Of a DNA stretch of 64,000 nt, positions 16,650 through 24,358 are shown one piece after another. Origin of the DNA: Arthrobacter sp. efr-133-TYG-118. GTDB lineage: Bacteria; Actinomycetota; Actinomycetes; Actinomycetales; Micrococcaceae. The notes under the pieces were generated by a model. That model was not told where the DNA came from and did not search any database. It saw nothing but the letters and a program-made list of their open reading frames with translations. Position numbers and translations under genes: made by a program. Positions within the stretch are counted from its first letter, which is position 1, and every line of letters begins with the position of its first letter. The stretch lies in the NCBI RefSeq assembly GCF_030209755.1, contig NZ_JARVRH010000015.1:1-64000 (forward strand), in the 5' to 3' direction.

Positions 16650-17363
16650 ATGTCTTCTGACTCCATGACCACGGTCCCTGGCGAGCCCGGCAACGCGCTG
16701 GGTGCGGAAAGCCGGGTTCATCTCATTCCTCAGACTCCATCCCTGATCGACGCGCACACGCGAATCCGAGATCGAAGTTCTCCCCGGCGGGATGTGCTTG
16801 CTCACGGGCGGCGGGTGATTCGGTTTCTCCTTGAGGAGTCATTCGGGTTCCTCCCCCGAGATGTAGTGCGTGTCATCACGCCCGCCGGGCACACGTACGT
16901 CGGCGCCCGTACCACCGATGATGTGTGTGCTGTCTCCGTTGTCCGTGCCGGTGAAGCACTGGAAGCCGAACTATGGTCGATCGCGCCGGAAGTGCGCATC
17001 GGGAAGATCCTCATCCAGCGCGATCACGTGACGAAGCAACCGAGCCTGCACTGGGCGCATCTTCCCGACGGCATCCAGGACGGGCATGTGCTGCTTCTCG
17101 AGCCCATGCTCGCCACCGGAGGGTCGCTGATGGCCGCGCTCGACGTGCTCAACGATGCCGGCGTCCCAGACGATCGCATTATCGCAGTGTCCATGCTTTC
17201 GTCCCCTCAGGGAATCGAGCACGTCACCCGGTTGCGACCGTCGGTGAGGATCGTCACTTCATCCATTGAGGAGCGGCTCGATGAGGCCGCTTACATGGTG
17301 CCCGGTATCGGCGACTTCGGAGACCGGTGGTTCGGCACGGACGGGAATGTCACGTGGCTGTAG
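16650..17363 (+). CDS. Uracil phosphoribosyltransferase homologue, MinD-like (probable self-protection)
   Basis: A 237-residue type I phosphoribosyltransferase. The PRPP loop is LLEPMLATGGSLMAALDVL, very close to the uracil phosphoribosyltransferase motif. The uracil-binding C-terminus is MVPGIGDFGDRWFGT. The family makes UMP from uracil and PRPP. In the minimycin pathway of Streptomyces the homologue MinD is reported to protect the producer by raising the UMP pool, and the same role is inferred here because the gene opens a C-nucleoside-type cluster. ATG 16650 is used; 16632 and 16665 are alternatives, and no start has a clear ribosome site. Its 3' end overlaps the transporter by ten bases. 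Confidence 0.82.
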   Translation: MSSDSMTTVPGEPGNALGAESRVHLIPQTPSLIDAHTRIRDRSSPRRDVLAHGRRVIRFLLEESFGFLPRDVVRVITPAGHTYVGARTTDDVCAVSVVRAGEALEAELWSIAPEVRIGKILIQRDHVTKQPSLHWAHLPDGIQDGHVLLLEPMLATGGSLMAALDVLNDAGVPDDRIIAVSMLSSPQGIEHVTRLRPSVRIVTSSIEERLDEAAYMVPGIGDFGDRWFGTDGNVTWL

Positions 17364-18307
17364 CCAGGCGGGCCTCCGACGCGGCGATCATCGCCCTTGC
17401 GCCCATCGTATGGGGGTCGACGTACGCAGTGACGACCGAGCTCCTCCCTGCCGATCGGCCCTTGCTCGCGGCTACGGTGCGCGCACTGCCGGCAGGCATC
17501 GTGCTTCTCCTCATCACGCGCAGGTTTCCCCCAACAGCCATGTGGTGGCTGCGGGCCGCGGTCCTCGGCGTACTGAACATCGGCGTGTTCTTCTATCTGC
17601 TCTTCGTCGCAGCATACGAGCTGCCCGGGGGCGTGGCAGCACTCGTAGGTTCCGTTCAGCCGCTGTTCGTGCTCATCATATCCGCGTGGTTCTTAGGCGC
17701 CACGATGCGGGGCAGGCAATTGTGGGCCTGCCTCATCGCAGTCGGCGGTATCGCGATGCTCGTCCTGCGCAGCGGTGCGGGGATCACCCCCGTGGGGGTG
17801 GCCGCAGCCGTGCTCGGCGCGTTGAGCATGGCACTCGGCGTCGTCCTCACGAAACGGTGGGGTCTCCCTCCTGGCGCGAGCATCTTCGCCTTCACCGCCT
17901 GGCAGCTCACCGCCGGGGGTCTTGCAATCCTCCCGCTCATGCTTGCCCTCGAAGGGCTTCCGTCATCGTTGGAGCCTCGGAACCTAATCGGTTTCACGTA
18001 CCTGACGGTCATCGGCGCGATGCTCGCTTACGCAGTCTGGTTCCGTGGCATCGATCGGCTCACCCCGCTCGCTGTCTCCTTTCTCGGCTTCTTCAGCCCA
18101 TTGACCGCGACCGTGCTCGGAGCGCTGCTGATAGGGCAGGGCTTCACAGCGGTCCAGATCCTCGGCGCCGCCCTTGTCTTGGCGTCCGTGCTCATGGTCC
18201 AGCTCTCTCCAGCGAGGGGTGACGCGTTGTCCGACACGAAGATCACGGATCAGGTCTCCGTGGCGGACGGCTCCACCCAACCGAAGCCCGATCGAACAGC
18301 CATCTGA
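17354..18307 (+). CDS. EamA/DMT-family transporter, probable product exporter
   Basis: A 317-residue membrane protein with ten hydrophobic helices arranged as two EamA repeats. The first repeat opens with AIIALAPIVWGSTYAVTTEL, the second with GVAAAVLGALSMALGVVLTK. Each ends with a helix such as PLFVLIISAWFLGA or PLTATVLGALLIGQ, as in drug/metabolite exporters. The GTG start at 17354 gives the usual family length and overlaps the upstream gene. In the reported five-gene minimycin cluster a transporter (MinT) acts with the phosphoribosyltransferase and phosphatase in self-resistance, and this gene occupies the equivalent place. Whether it is an orthologue of MinT cannot be told without alignment. 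Confidence 0.82.
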   Translation: MAVARRASDAAIIALAPIVWGSTYAVTTELLPADRPLLAATVRALPAGIVLLLITRRFPPTAMWWLRAAVLGVLNIGVFFYLLFVAAYELPGGVAALVGSVQPLFVLIISAWFLGATMRGRQLWACLIAVGGIAMLVLRSGAGITPVGVAAAVLGALSMALGVVLTKRWGLPPGASIFAFTAWQLTAGGLAILPLMLALEGLPSSLEPRNLIGFTYLTVIGAMLAYAVWFRGIDRLTPLAVSFLGFFSPLTATVLGALLIGQGFTAVQILGAALVLASVLMVQLSPARGDALSDTKITDQVSVADGSTQPKPDRTAI

Positions 18308-18333
18308 CACAACAGCACCAATGGGGGACGAAC

Positions 18334-21300
18334 ATGCTCACCGACGACAAGATTCAACGACCTCGCACCATCCTCGAGGCGCTCGAGATGCACGCCGCGG
18401 AAGGCCCTGACCGCGCCGCGATCACTAGCGCGCTGAACGGTAAGAGAAAGGAACTCACCTTCGCGACGCTCGTCGATCGAGCACGTCGGCTGGCCGCGCA
18501 CCTCGACGAACTCACCCAGGGACAGGCCCCACCCGAAAGACTCATCGGGCTGTTCATGGAACCATCGCCTGAACTCGCCGTCGCGACCTGGGGTGTGCTG
18601 TTCGGGGGAGCGGCGTACGTGCCATTGGAGCCGGAGTATCCGGACGAGCGGCTCGCCTACATGATCAACGACTCGGGCCTGCACATCGTTATCACCCCGC
18701 CATCGCATGCAGAGCGTGCACGGGCGCTCGCCCCAGCGCACGCGACCGTTCACGTGCTCGAAGGACTCGACTCACTCCCCGCGCCAGCGCCCGCGGCCGA
18801 CCGCCCGGTCGGAGCGAATGACCTCGCTTACGTCATCTTCACCTCCGGCAGCACAGGACGGCCGAAGGGGGTAGGGGTCACGCACGCAGCGATCGCCCAT
18901 CAGCTCTCGTTGATGAACGCCGCCGGCCACCTCGACCAGACAACAACCGTCCTGCAGAAAACGCCCATCAGCTTCGACGCCGCGCAGTGGGAGCTCCTGG
19001 CATGCGCGGCGGGCGCACGGGTGGTCCTCACGAGCCGTGGGGTTCACCGCCAGCCCGATGAAATCCTGCGGACCGTCGCCGATGAGGGCGTCACGGCCCT
19101 GCAGTGTGTTCCCACCCTTTGGGCAGCCCTCCTGGACGAGACACGGTTCAGGGAAGCCACGAGCCTCGAACGCATCTTCTCCGGCGGTGAAGCGTTGAGC
19201 GCATCGTTGGCGGGCCGCTTGAAGGAGGCACTCCCCTCAGCAGCGCTCATCAACCTCTACGGACCGACCGAATGCACCATCAACGCCACCTCGCATACCG
19301 TGACAGACAGGGACCTCAAGGAGGAACCGCCTGTCGTGTCGATCGGCCAACCGATCGACGGGGTGCTGGTCCGCATCGTTGATGCCACACTTACCGCCGT
19401 CCCCGACGGCACACCGGGAGAGCTCCTCCTCGGAGGCCCGCAAGTCGCACGCGGCTACGTCAACGACCGCGAGAAGACAGCGTCCCGTTTCATCACGGAC
19501 GAAGAGGGAACCCGCTTCTACCGAACGGGTGATATCGTCCACCGTGGCCACGACGGTGCCCTCCACTTCCACGGCCGCGAAGACGACCAAGTCAAGCACA
19601 ATGGGCACCGCATCGAACTCGAGGAGATCAGCAACCGCGTCGAAGAGCACACCTGGGTACGACGCGCCTGCGCTGCCTTGGTCCCTGACGGACAATCCGG
19701 ACGTGATCACCTCGTGGTCTGCGCCGAGCTCGACCCGCTCGAAGCCGTGCTGATGGATCAAGAAGAAGCCGGGGTCCACCACCGGTCGAAAGCATCGCGG
19801 GTGCAAGTACGGGCACAGCTCGCGAACAGCGGCATCCGCGACCTCCAAGCATTCAACCCCGAGGACATCCTGACGCTTCCGCAACCGCCGAACCTCCCGA
19901 ACATCCGCCGCGCCGCGTTCGCCCGGAAAACCTACCGGCGCTTCCAAGGTGGCCACACTTCCCGCGCAGAGCTCGCCGCCTTCCTGTCCCACAGCGCCGC
20001 CCCCGCCCCGAGTGCCACCCAACTCGAGATCTCGGCACTCGGCGAGATCCTCAGATGGTTCGGGCAGTTCCACAGCGGTGAGCGTCTGCTGCCGAAGTAC
20101 GCCTACGCATCGCCCGGCGCGCTCTATGGCGTGCAGCTCCACGTCGCCATCTGCGCAATTCCTGGCTTGGCAGACGGTGTCTACTACTACGACCCGACGT
20201 CGCATCGACTTGCGAGAATCGCGGATCTCCCACCCACCGCAACTGGCCCGGGCGTCGAGTTCCACTTCCGCGGCTTGCCTCCTGTGATCGAGGCGGTCTA
20301 TAAGCAGAACGTCCGAGAAGTCCTCGAATTCGAGGCTGGCCACATGACCGGACTGCTCAGCCTGGTCCTCACGGGACATGGGCTGGAGGCGGTGCCGGTG
20401 GCTGATACAGACGCCGGCTGGTGGAAGACCCTCCTGACCACATCACAGGACGAGGACCTCTATCTCGGAGGCGTGCGCGTACTCCGACACGGTGAAGGAC
20501 AATTCCCCGAGGTCGTGCGGCCATTCGTGCAAGTCCACGACGACCGTGTCTCCGGACTGCGAACCGGGATGTACGAGTGGACGGGGCGGGACTTCCAGCC
20601 AGTCACAACCGAGGTCATCGAGCCCAAGCATGTGATCGCCATCAACCAACAAGTGCACAGACAGGCTGCCTTCGGGATCGCCCTCGTTGCGGAGAACACC
20701 AGAGAACTGTCATACATCGCCCTCGGGCGGGTGTTGCATCTTCTGCAGGCGAACCCCCACGGATTCGGCCTCATGTCCTCCGGATACAGCTCCAAGACCG
20801 GCCATCCGCTCCCGTCGGCGCGTCGCCTCGAACACCTCCTGAGCGAGTGGAACATCTCGATGGAGGCCTCCTACTTCGCGGTCGGAGGACGCATTTCGGC
20901 CGCCCAGATCGAAAGCGAAGGAATGGAGGAAGACGCAGTGCACATGCAGGGACCGGCCGAGCTCATCAGGCCGGACCTCGCACGGACGCTGCCGTCGTAC
21001 ATGTTGCCGACGAAGGTCCTCCTCCTCGACCGACTACCCCTCGCGCCGAACGGCAAGATCAGCAGAGCCGATGTCGCGCAGATCGTGGCCGCAGACACCT
21101 CCTCGAGCAGCAACCCCTTCGCGGTCCCCCAGACTCCGACCCAGCGCTGGCTGGCCTCGCTATGGTCCGAACTCCTCGGATATGAACCCGTCTCCGCTGG
21201 CGACGACTTCTTCGCAGTCGGCGGTACGTCCTTGAAAGCAGTGCGTCTCACCAGCCGCCTGCGCAACGAGCTCGGCCGATCACTTCCCGTTCAGGAGGTG

Positions 21301-22218
21301 TTCAGCAATCCACGCCTCGACGCCCTCGCCCAGCGCATCGACGAACTCGATGCCGGCCGAAGCCCACAGATGCGGCTCGTCGGCCTTCATTCCCCACGAG
21401 CACGCCCAAGACCGCCCGTCTTCGTCTGGCCCGGGCTCGGCGGCTCGCCCGCGGGCTTGCGCAAGCTGGCCTCCAAACTGGGCGAGCGTACCGTATACGG
21501 CGTTCAAGCACTCGGCATAAACGAAGGTGAGACACCGATCTCCTCCATCGCCGAGATGGCGGCGATGGATATCGACGAGATCCGGAGGGTTCAGCCCAAA
21601 GGACCATACACGCTCGCCGGATACTCCTTCGGGGGACGGGTGGCCTTCGAAGCGGCATGGCAGCTCGAACAAGCGGGCGAGACCGTCGATGCGCTCCTGC
21701 TCGTATGTCCGGGCAATCCATCGATAGAGCCACAACCGGATTCACCCGTCATCGGTGCCGGGAGGGATGCGTCCTGGACGAACCACCGCTACCTGACCAT
21801 CCTGGCCTCCGTCTTCACCGGCACTGCCTGCGGTCCCGCAGCCGAACGGATCGTGCGAGAAGTACGTGGCCTCGATTCCTTCATCAGCTACATCGACGAG
21901 GTTACGGGCGGACTCGACGCGGACACCGTCAGCCGAATCGTCCGCGTCGTGGAGACCACGTTCTCGTTCGAGTACACCATCGAAGAACTCGCCATTCGAG
22001 ACCTCGCCGTTTCCATCGGTATCGTCAGGGCGGCCGGGGACGACTACTCCTTCATCGACAGCGTCGCCGATCGAGCTCCCGCCAACGTCACCTATGTCTC
22101 CGCGAAGGCCGACCACTATTCGATCCTGCGGGAGGACGTCGACGAGCTCGTCCTGCTCATCGACACGCACCGGCTCCTGGATCCCGCGGATGTCCCGTCC
22201 GGCGCAGGCGGTGCATGA
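18334..22218 (+). CDS. Single-module NRPS, indigoidine synthetase type (A-Ox-A-T-TE)
   Basis: A 1294-residue synthetase. Adenylation motifs: LAYVIFTSGSTGRPKGV (164-180), NLYGPTE (307-313), YRTGD (396-400). An FMN-dependent nitroreductase-like oxidation domain is inserted at about 520-870, after which the adenylation domain resumes with LPSYMLPTK (886-894) and the lysine loop LAPNGKISR (K908). The carrier domain has DDFFAVGGTSL (phosphopantetheine Ser966). The thioesterase has GYSFGG (Ser1098) and a likely catalytic His1261. The order and length match IndC/BpsA/MinA, which oxidise glutamine. By alignment to PheA positions I read the specificity code as D-A-W-Q-F-G-L-I-N-K, consistent with L-glutamine. 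There is no condensation domain. GGGGGACGAAC precedes the ATG. Confidence 0.93.
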   Translation: MLTDDKIQRPRTILEALEMHAAEGPDRAAITSALNGKRKELTFATLVDRARRLAAHLDELTQGQAPPERLIGLFMEPSPELAVATWGVLFGGAAYVPLEPEYPDERLAYMINDSGLHIVITPPSHAERARALAPAHATVHVLEGLDSLPAPAPAADRPVGANDLAYVIFTSGSTGRPKGVGVTHAAIAHQLSLMNAAGHLDQTTTVLQKTPISFDAAQWELLACAAGARVVLTSRGVHRQPDEILRTVADEGVTALQCVPTLWAALLDETRFREATSLERIFSGGEALSASLAGRLKEALPSAALINLYGPTECTINATSHTVTDRDLKEEPPVVSIGQPIDGVLVRIVDATLTAVPDGTPGELLLGGPQVARGYVNDREKTASRFITDEEGTRFYRTGDIVHRGHDGALHFHGREDDQVKHNGHRIELEEISNRVEEHTWVRRACAALVPDGQSGRDHLVVCAELDPLEAVLMDQEEAGVHHRSKASRVQVRAQLANSGIRDLQAFNPEDILTLPQPPNLPNIRRAAFARKTYRRFQGGHTSRAELAAFLSHSAAPAPSATQLEISALGEILRWFGQFHSGERLLPKYAYASPGALYGVQLHVAICAIPGLADGVYYYDPTSHRLARIADLPPTATGPGVEFHFRGLPPVIEAVYKQNVREVLEFEAGHMTGLLSLVLTGHGLEAVPVADTDAGWWKTLLTTSQDEDLYLGGVRVLRHGEGQFPEVVRPFVQVHDDRVSGLRTGMYEWTGRDFQPVTTEVIEPKHVIAINQQVHRQAAFGIALVAENTRELSYIALGRVLHLLQANPHGFGLMSSGYSSKTGHPLPSARRLEHLLSEWNISMEASYFAVGGRISAAQIESEGMEEDAVHMQGPAELIRPDLARTLPSYMLPTKVLLLDRLPLAPNGKISRADVAQIVAADTSSSSNPFAVPQTPTQRWLASLWSELLGYEPVSAGDDFFAVGGTSLKAVRLTSRLRNELGRSLPVQEVFSNPRLDALAQRIDELDAGRSPQMRLVGLHSPRARPRPPVFVWPGLGGSPAGLRKLASKLGERTVYGVQALGINEGETPISSIAEMAAMDIDEIRRVQPKGPYTLAGYSFGGRVAFEAAWQLEQAGETVDALLLVCPGNPSIEPQPDSPVIGAGRDASWTNHRYLTILASVFTGTACGPAAERIVREVRGLDSFISYIDEVTGGLDADTVSRIVRVVETTFSFEYTIEELAIRDLAVSIGIVRAAGDDYSFIDSVADRAPANVTYVSAKADHYSILREDVDELVLLIDTHRLLDPADVPSGAGGA

Positions 22219-22352
22219 TGCCCCACATCACCGTGGACTGCCTCGGCGCGGATTCCGACGCGGTGCTTGTACGCGCAAACGCTGAAGGTCCCTTCGTGCG
22301 CCTGCCGCGCTACCCGACGACCGCTAAAATCACCCGGATCGAGGAGTCATGA
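22215..22352 (+). CDS. 45-residue coupled protein of unknown function between NRPS and psuG-like gene
   Basis: The frame starts with ATGATG overlapping the NRPS stop and ends in a TGA that overlaps the next ATG (ATGA). It is therefore coupled at both ends, which argues for real translation. The product begins MMPHITVDCLGADSDAVLVR and ends TTAKITRIEES. It has no hydrophobic helix and no motif I know; the pattern of alternating hydrophobic residues would suit a small beta-rich domain. I do not recognise a homologue in the published indigoidine or minimycin clusters. It could be a small partner of the synthetase, or merely a spacer that passes ribosomes to the next gene. Confidence 0.6.
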   Translation: MMPHITVDCLGADSDAVLVRANAEGPFVRLPRYPTTAKITRIEES

Positions 22353-23257
22353 CTTATCTTCCCATGCGGGTGACCGAGGAGGTCGCACAGGCAATCAGGG
22401 ACGGGACCCCCGTCGTCGCGCTCGAATCAAACGTCATCGCACATGGATTCGACTACCCGGCGAACGTGGACGCGGCCAAGGCCGTTGAACGCGCCGTCCG
22501 GGAGGGCGGGGCGGTTCCCGCGACGATAGCAATTGTCGACGGCGCGGTCGTCGTCGGTGTGGACGAGGCAACGATCGAACGCCTGGCTATCGAGGAGAAC
22601 GTGCCAAAAGTTTCCAGCCGCGACATCGGGTACATCCTTGCCACGGGTGGCAATGGGGCGACAACGGTAGCCTCGTCGCTCGTGTTCGCCGAGCTCGCGG
22701 GCATCCGCCACTTCGCCTCGGCCGGGCTGGGCGGAGTCCACCGCGGAGCGACGAGAACGATGGACATTTCCTCGGACCTGATCCAGCTCACGAGATCCCG
22801 GGTGATCGCCGTCTGCGCGGGCGTCAAGAACATCCTCGACGTGGGCCTGACACTGGAATTCCTCGAAACGCAATGCGTCCCGGTCATCTCATTCCGCTCA
22901 GATGACTTTCCCGCGTTCTACTGCCGCACGAGCGGTCATCGCAGCCCTCTTAGGGTCGACGAACCGCGCCTGCTTGCTGCCATGGCGCAGTCGCATTGGG
23001 CCGCAGGCAGCCCTACCGGCCTTGTCGTTACCGTCCCTCCAACGATTGAGGACGCACTCGACATCGATCTCGCGGAGAAGGCGGTCCTGGAGGCGCTGTC
23101 TGATGCCGAAACTGCTGGCGTCACGGGGAAATCAGTCACTCGCTACCTCATGCGAGCCGTCGACCGGCTCACCGGCGGCAGGAGCGCAGAGGCAAACCAG
23201 GCAGTGCTTGTCAGCACGGCCCGCACAGCCGCGGCAATCGCCGTGGAAGGCCGATGA
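22349..23257 (+). CDS. PsuG-type pseudouridine-5'-phosphate glycosidase (IndA/MinB-like)
   Basis: A 302-residue enzyme with the complete PsuG pattern. VALESNVIAHGFDYPANVD holds the acidic residue (E26), KVSSRDIGY holds K87, SAGLGGVHRGATRTMDIS forms the phosphate and ribose region, and VCAGVKNILDVGLTLEFLE holds the lysine (K160) that forms a Schiff base with ribose 5-phosphate. PsuG enzymes make or break the C-C bond between a uracil-like ring and ribose 5-phosphate. Next to an indigoidine-type synthetase this points to C-glycosylation of the glutamine-derived ring, as proposed for MinB, rather than pseudouridine breakdown; no PsuK kinase is present. It is coupled to both neighbours. Confidence 0.9.
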   Translation: MTYLPMRVTEEVAQAIRDGTPVVALESNVIAHGFDYPANVDAAKAVERAVREGGAVPATIAIVDGAVVVGVDEATIERLAIEENVPKVSSRDIGYILATGGNGATTVASSLVFAELAGIRHFASAGLGGVHRGATRTMDISSDLIQLTRSRVIAVCAGVKNILDVGLTLEFLETQCVPVISFRSDDFPAFYCRTSGHRSPLRVDEPRLLAAMAQSHWAAGSPTGLVVTVPPTIEDALDIDLAEKAVLEALSDAETAGVTGKSVTRYLMRAVDRLTGGRSAEANQAVLVSTARTAAAIAVEGR

Positions 23258-23334
23258 TGAGGCCCGGGGGCAAACATGCAGTACGCGGCACACAGTCAAG
23301 ACGCGTGGGATGCACACGCGGAAGAGGAGATGTC

Positions 23335-24027
23335 ATGGTTGCCGTAGCACTGTTCGATCTCGACGGGACGTTGCTTCACACGCCCCGCGCAATCGCCCAT
23401 GCGATGGCGGAGTCCGCGCAAGCGGTCACGGGGAAAACCGTGCCGCACGGTGAGGCTCTGGCGCTCGTAGGCCTGCCACTGCAGGTTATTACGGAAACGC
23501 TGGCCCAGGCCGTCGACAATCCGGGCGCTGCTGAGCGCATACGCGATGCATACATGGAGCGGTTCGAGACAGTCATCATGCCGCAGGCCCCCTCCTTGGT
23601 CTGCGATGGGGTGCTAGAGAGCATCCTGGCCCTGCGCGGCTCTGACGTCGCCATTGGCGTGGTCACGAGCAAGAACAGACGAAGCGCCGAAGCCATCCTC
23701 GACGCGGCGGGCCTGCTCGAGCACTTCGATCTCGTCGTCGGCGCCGACGACATCGCCCACCCGAAACCTTCCCCGGACGGTATCCTGTTCGCCCTCGCAT
23801 GCCTCGGAGGGACAGACAGGGCATCCGCGTTCTACGTCGGTGACACAGCCCACGACATGGTCGCTGCGAAAGCGGCCGGCACGCACGCGATCGGAGTGAC
23901 ATACGGCGTGGGGACGTCGAAAGAGCTCCTCGATGCTGGAGCGGAACTAGCCCTTGTTTCATTCATCGACGCCTGCATCTGCGGAGGAATTGCCATCGGT
24001 CGGTCCCTGGATCTGACCGCCTATTGA
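23335..24027 (+). CDS. HAD-family phosphatase (IndB/MinC N-domain-like)
   Basis: A 230-residue haloacid dehalogenase-superfamily phosphatase. Motif I is LFDLDGTLLHTP, the cap domain follows (about residues 20-85), motif II is GVVTSKNRR, motif III lies around HPKPSPDG, and motif IV is FYVGDTAHDMVAAKAAG. ATG 23335 is preferred because GAGGAG lies five bases before it; an earlier ATG at 23254 would overlap the previous stop but adds 27 residues without family similarity. In this cluster it probably removes the 5'-phosphate from a C-nucleotide intermediate. The C-terminal residues (FIDACICGGIAIGR) are unusual for the family. A second domain like that reported for MinC is not seen. Confidence 0.85.
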   Translation: MVAVALFDLDGTLLHTPRAIAHAMAESAQAVTGKTVPHGEALALVGLPLQVITETLAQAVDNPGAAERIRDAYMERFETVIMPQAPSLVCDGVLESILALRGSDVAIGVVTSKNRRSAEAILDAAGLLEHFDLVVGADDIAHPKPSPDGILFALACLGGTDRASAFYVGDTAHDMVAAKAAGTHAIGVTYGVGTSKELLDAGAELALVSFIDACICGGIAIGRSLDLTAY

Positions 24028-24061
24028 GAGGGCCCAACACAAACCCGCCCCGGAAAAGGCC

Positions 24062-24087
24062 TGTTGACCGCATAATCCAGGTCAACA
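24062..24087. promoter_or_regulatory. 8-bp inverted repeat downstream of the cluster
   Basis: TGTTGACC (24062-24069) and GGTCAACA (24080-24087) are perfect arms around ten bases. No T-run follows, so terminator function is doubtful; an operator or a boundary relic is equally likely. Confidence 0.3.
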
Positions 24088-24168
24088 AGCCACCGGCCCG
24101 CACACGCGGGGGATGGCTCCCTGTACTAATGTCACCAAGACCAAAAAGGGCTGAGAGAAGGGAACGCA

Positions 24169-24228
24169 ATGGCCAGCACGCCAAATCCAAAAACCAATTC
24201 TCAAGCGGGGTCATGCTCGATGTTATGA
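24169..24228 (+). CDS. Possible 19-codon open frame, perhaps a truncated gene start
   Basis: An ATG at 24169 follows AGAAGGGAACGCA, a good ribosome site, and opens a frame reading MASTPNPKTNSQAGSCSML before a stop at 24228. The strong ribosome site with almost no gene behind it suggests either a leader peptide for the membrane protein at 24359 or the first codons of a gene cut off when the downstream DNA arrived. I cannot choose between them. Confidence 0.25.
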   Translation: MASTPNPKTNSQAGSCSML

Positions 24229-24229
24229 C

Positions 24230-24259
24230 TTGACACTCGTTCTCAATATTTCGAAATAT
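24230..24259 (+). promoter_or_regulatory. TTGACA element with a 14-bp palindrome (candidate regulated promoter)
   Basis: TTGACA at 24230-24235 is followed by the perfect palindrome ATATTTCGAAATAT at 24246-24259, in a locally AT-rich stretch that differs from the surroundings. A palindrome just after a -35 box would be a natural repressor site. No convincing -10 box is positioned at 17 bases, so the promoter call is tentative. Confidence 0.35.
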
Positions 24260-24358
24260 GGATTAATTAGTCGGGGTTCTTCCGACGCCTCGGGGCGTTC
24301 CGCGTTGCCTCTCATGACGAATTCGCGGAATCCGGTGGTTATTATATTTGGGGGATTT

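Noticed and set aside
18334..22218. NRPS as a siderophore or peptide synthetase
   Set aside because: There is only one module, no condensation domain, and an oxidation domain inside the A domain, which is specific to indigoidine-type enzymes.
22349..24027. psuG plus phosphatase as a simple pseudouridine degradation pair
   Set aside because: PsuK (a PfkB-type kinase) is absent and the genes are coupled to the synthetase, so a biosynthetic role is more likely, though not proven.
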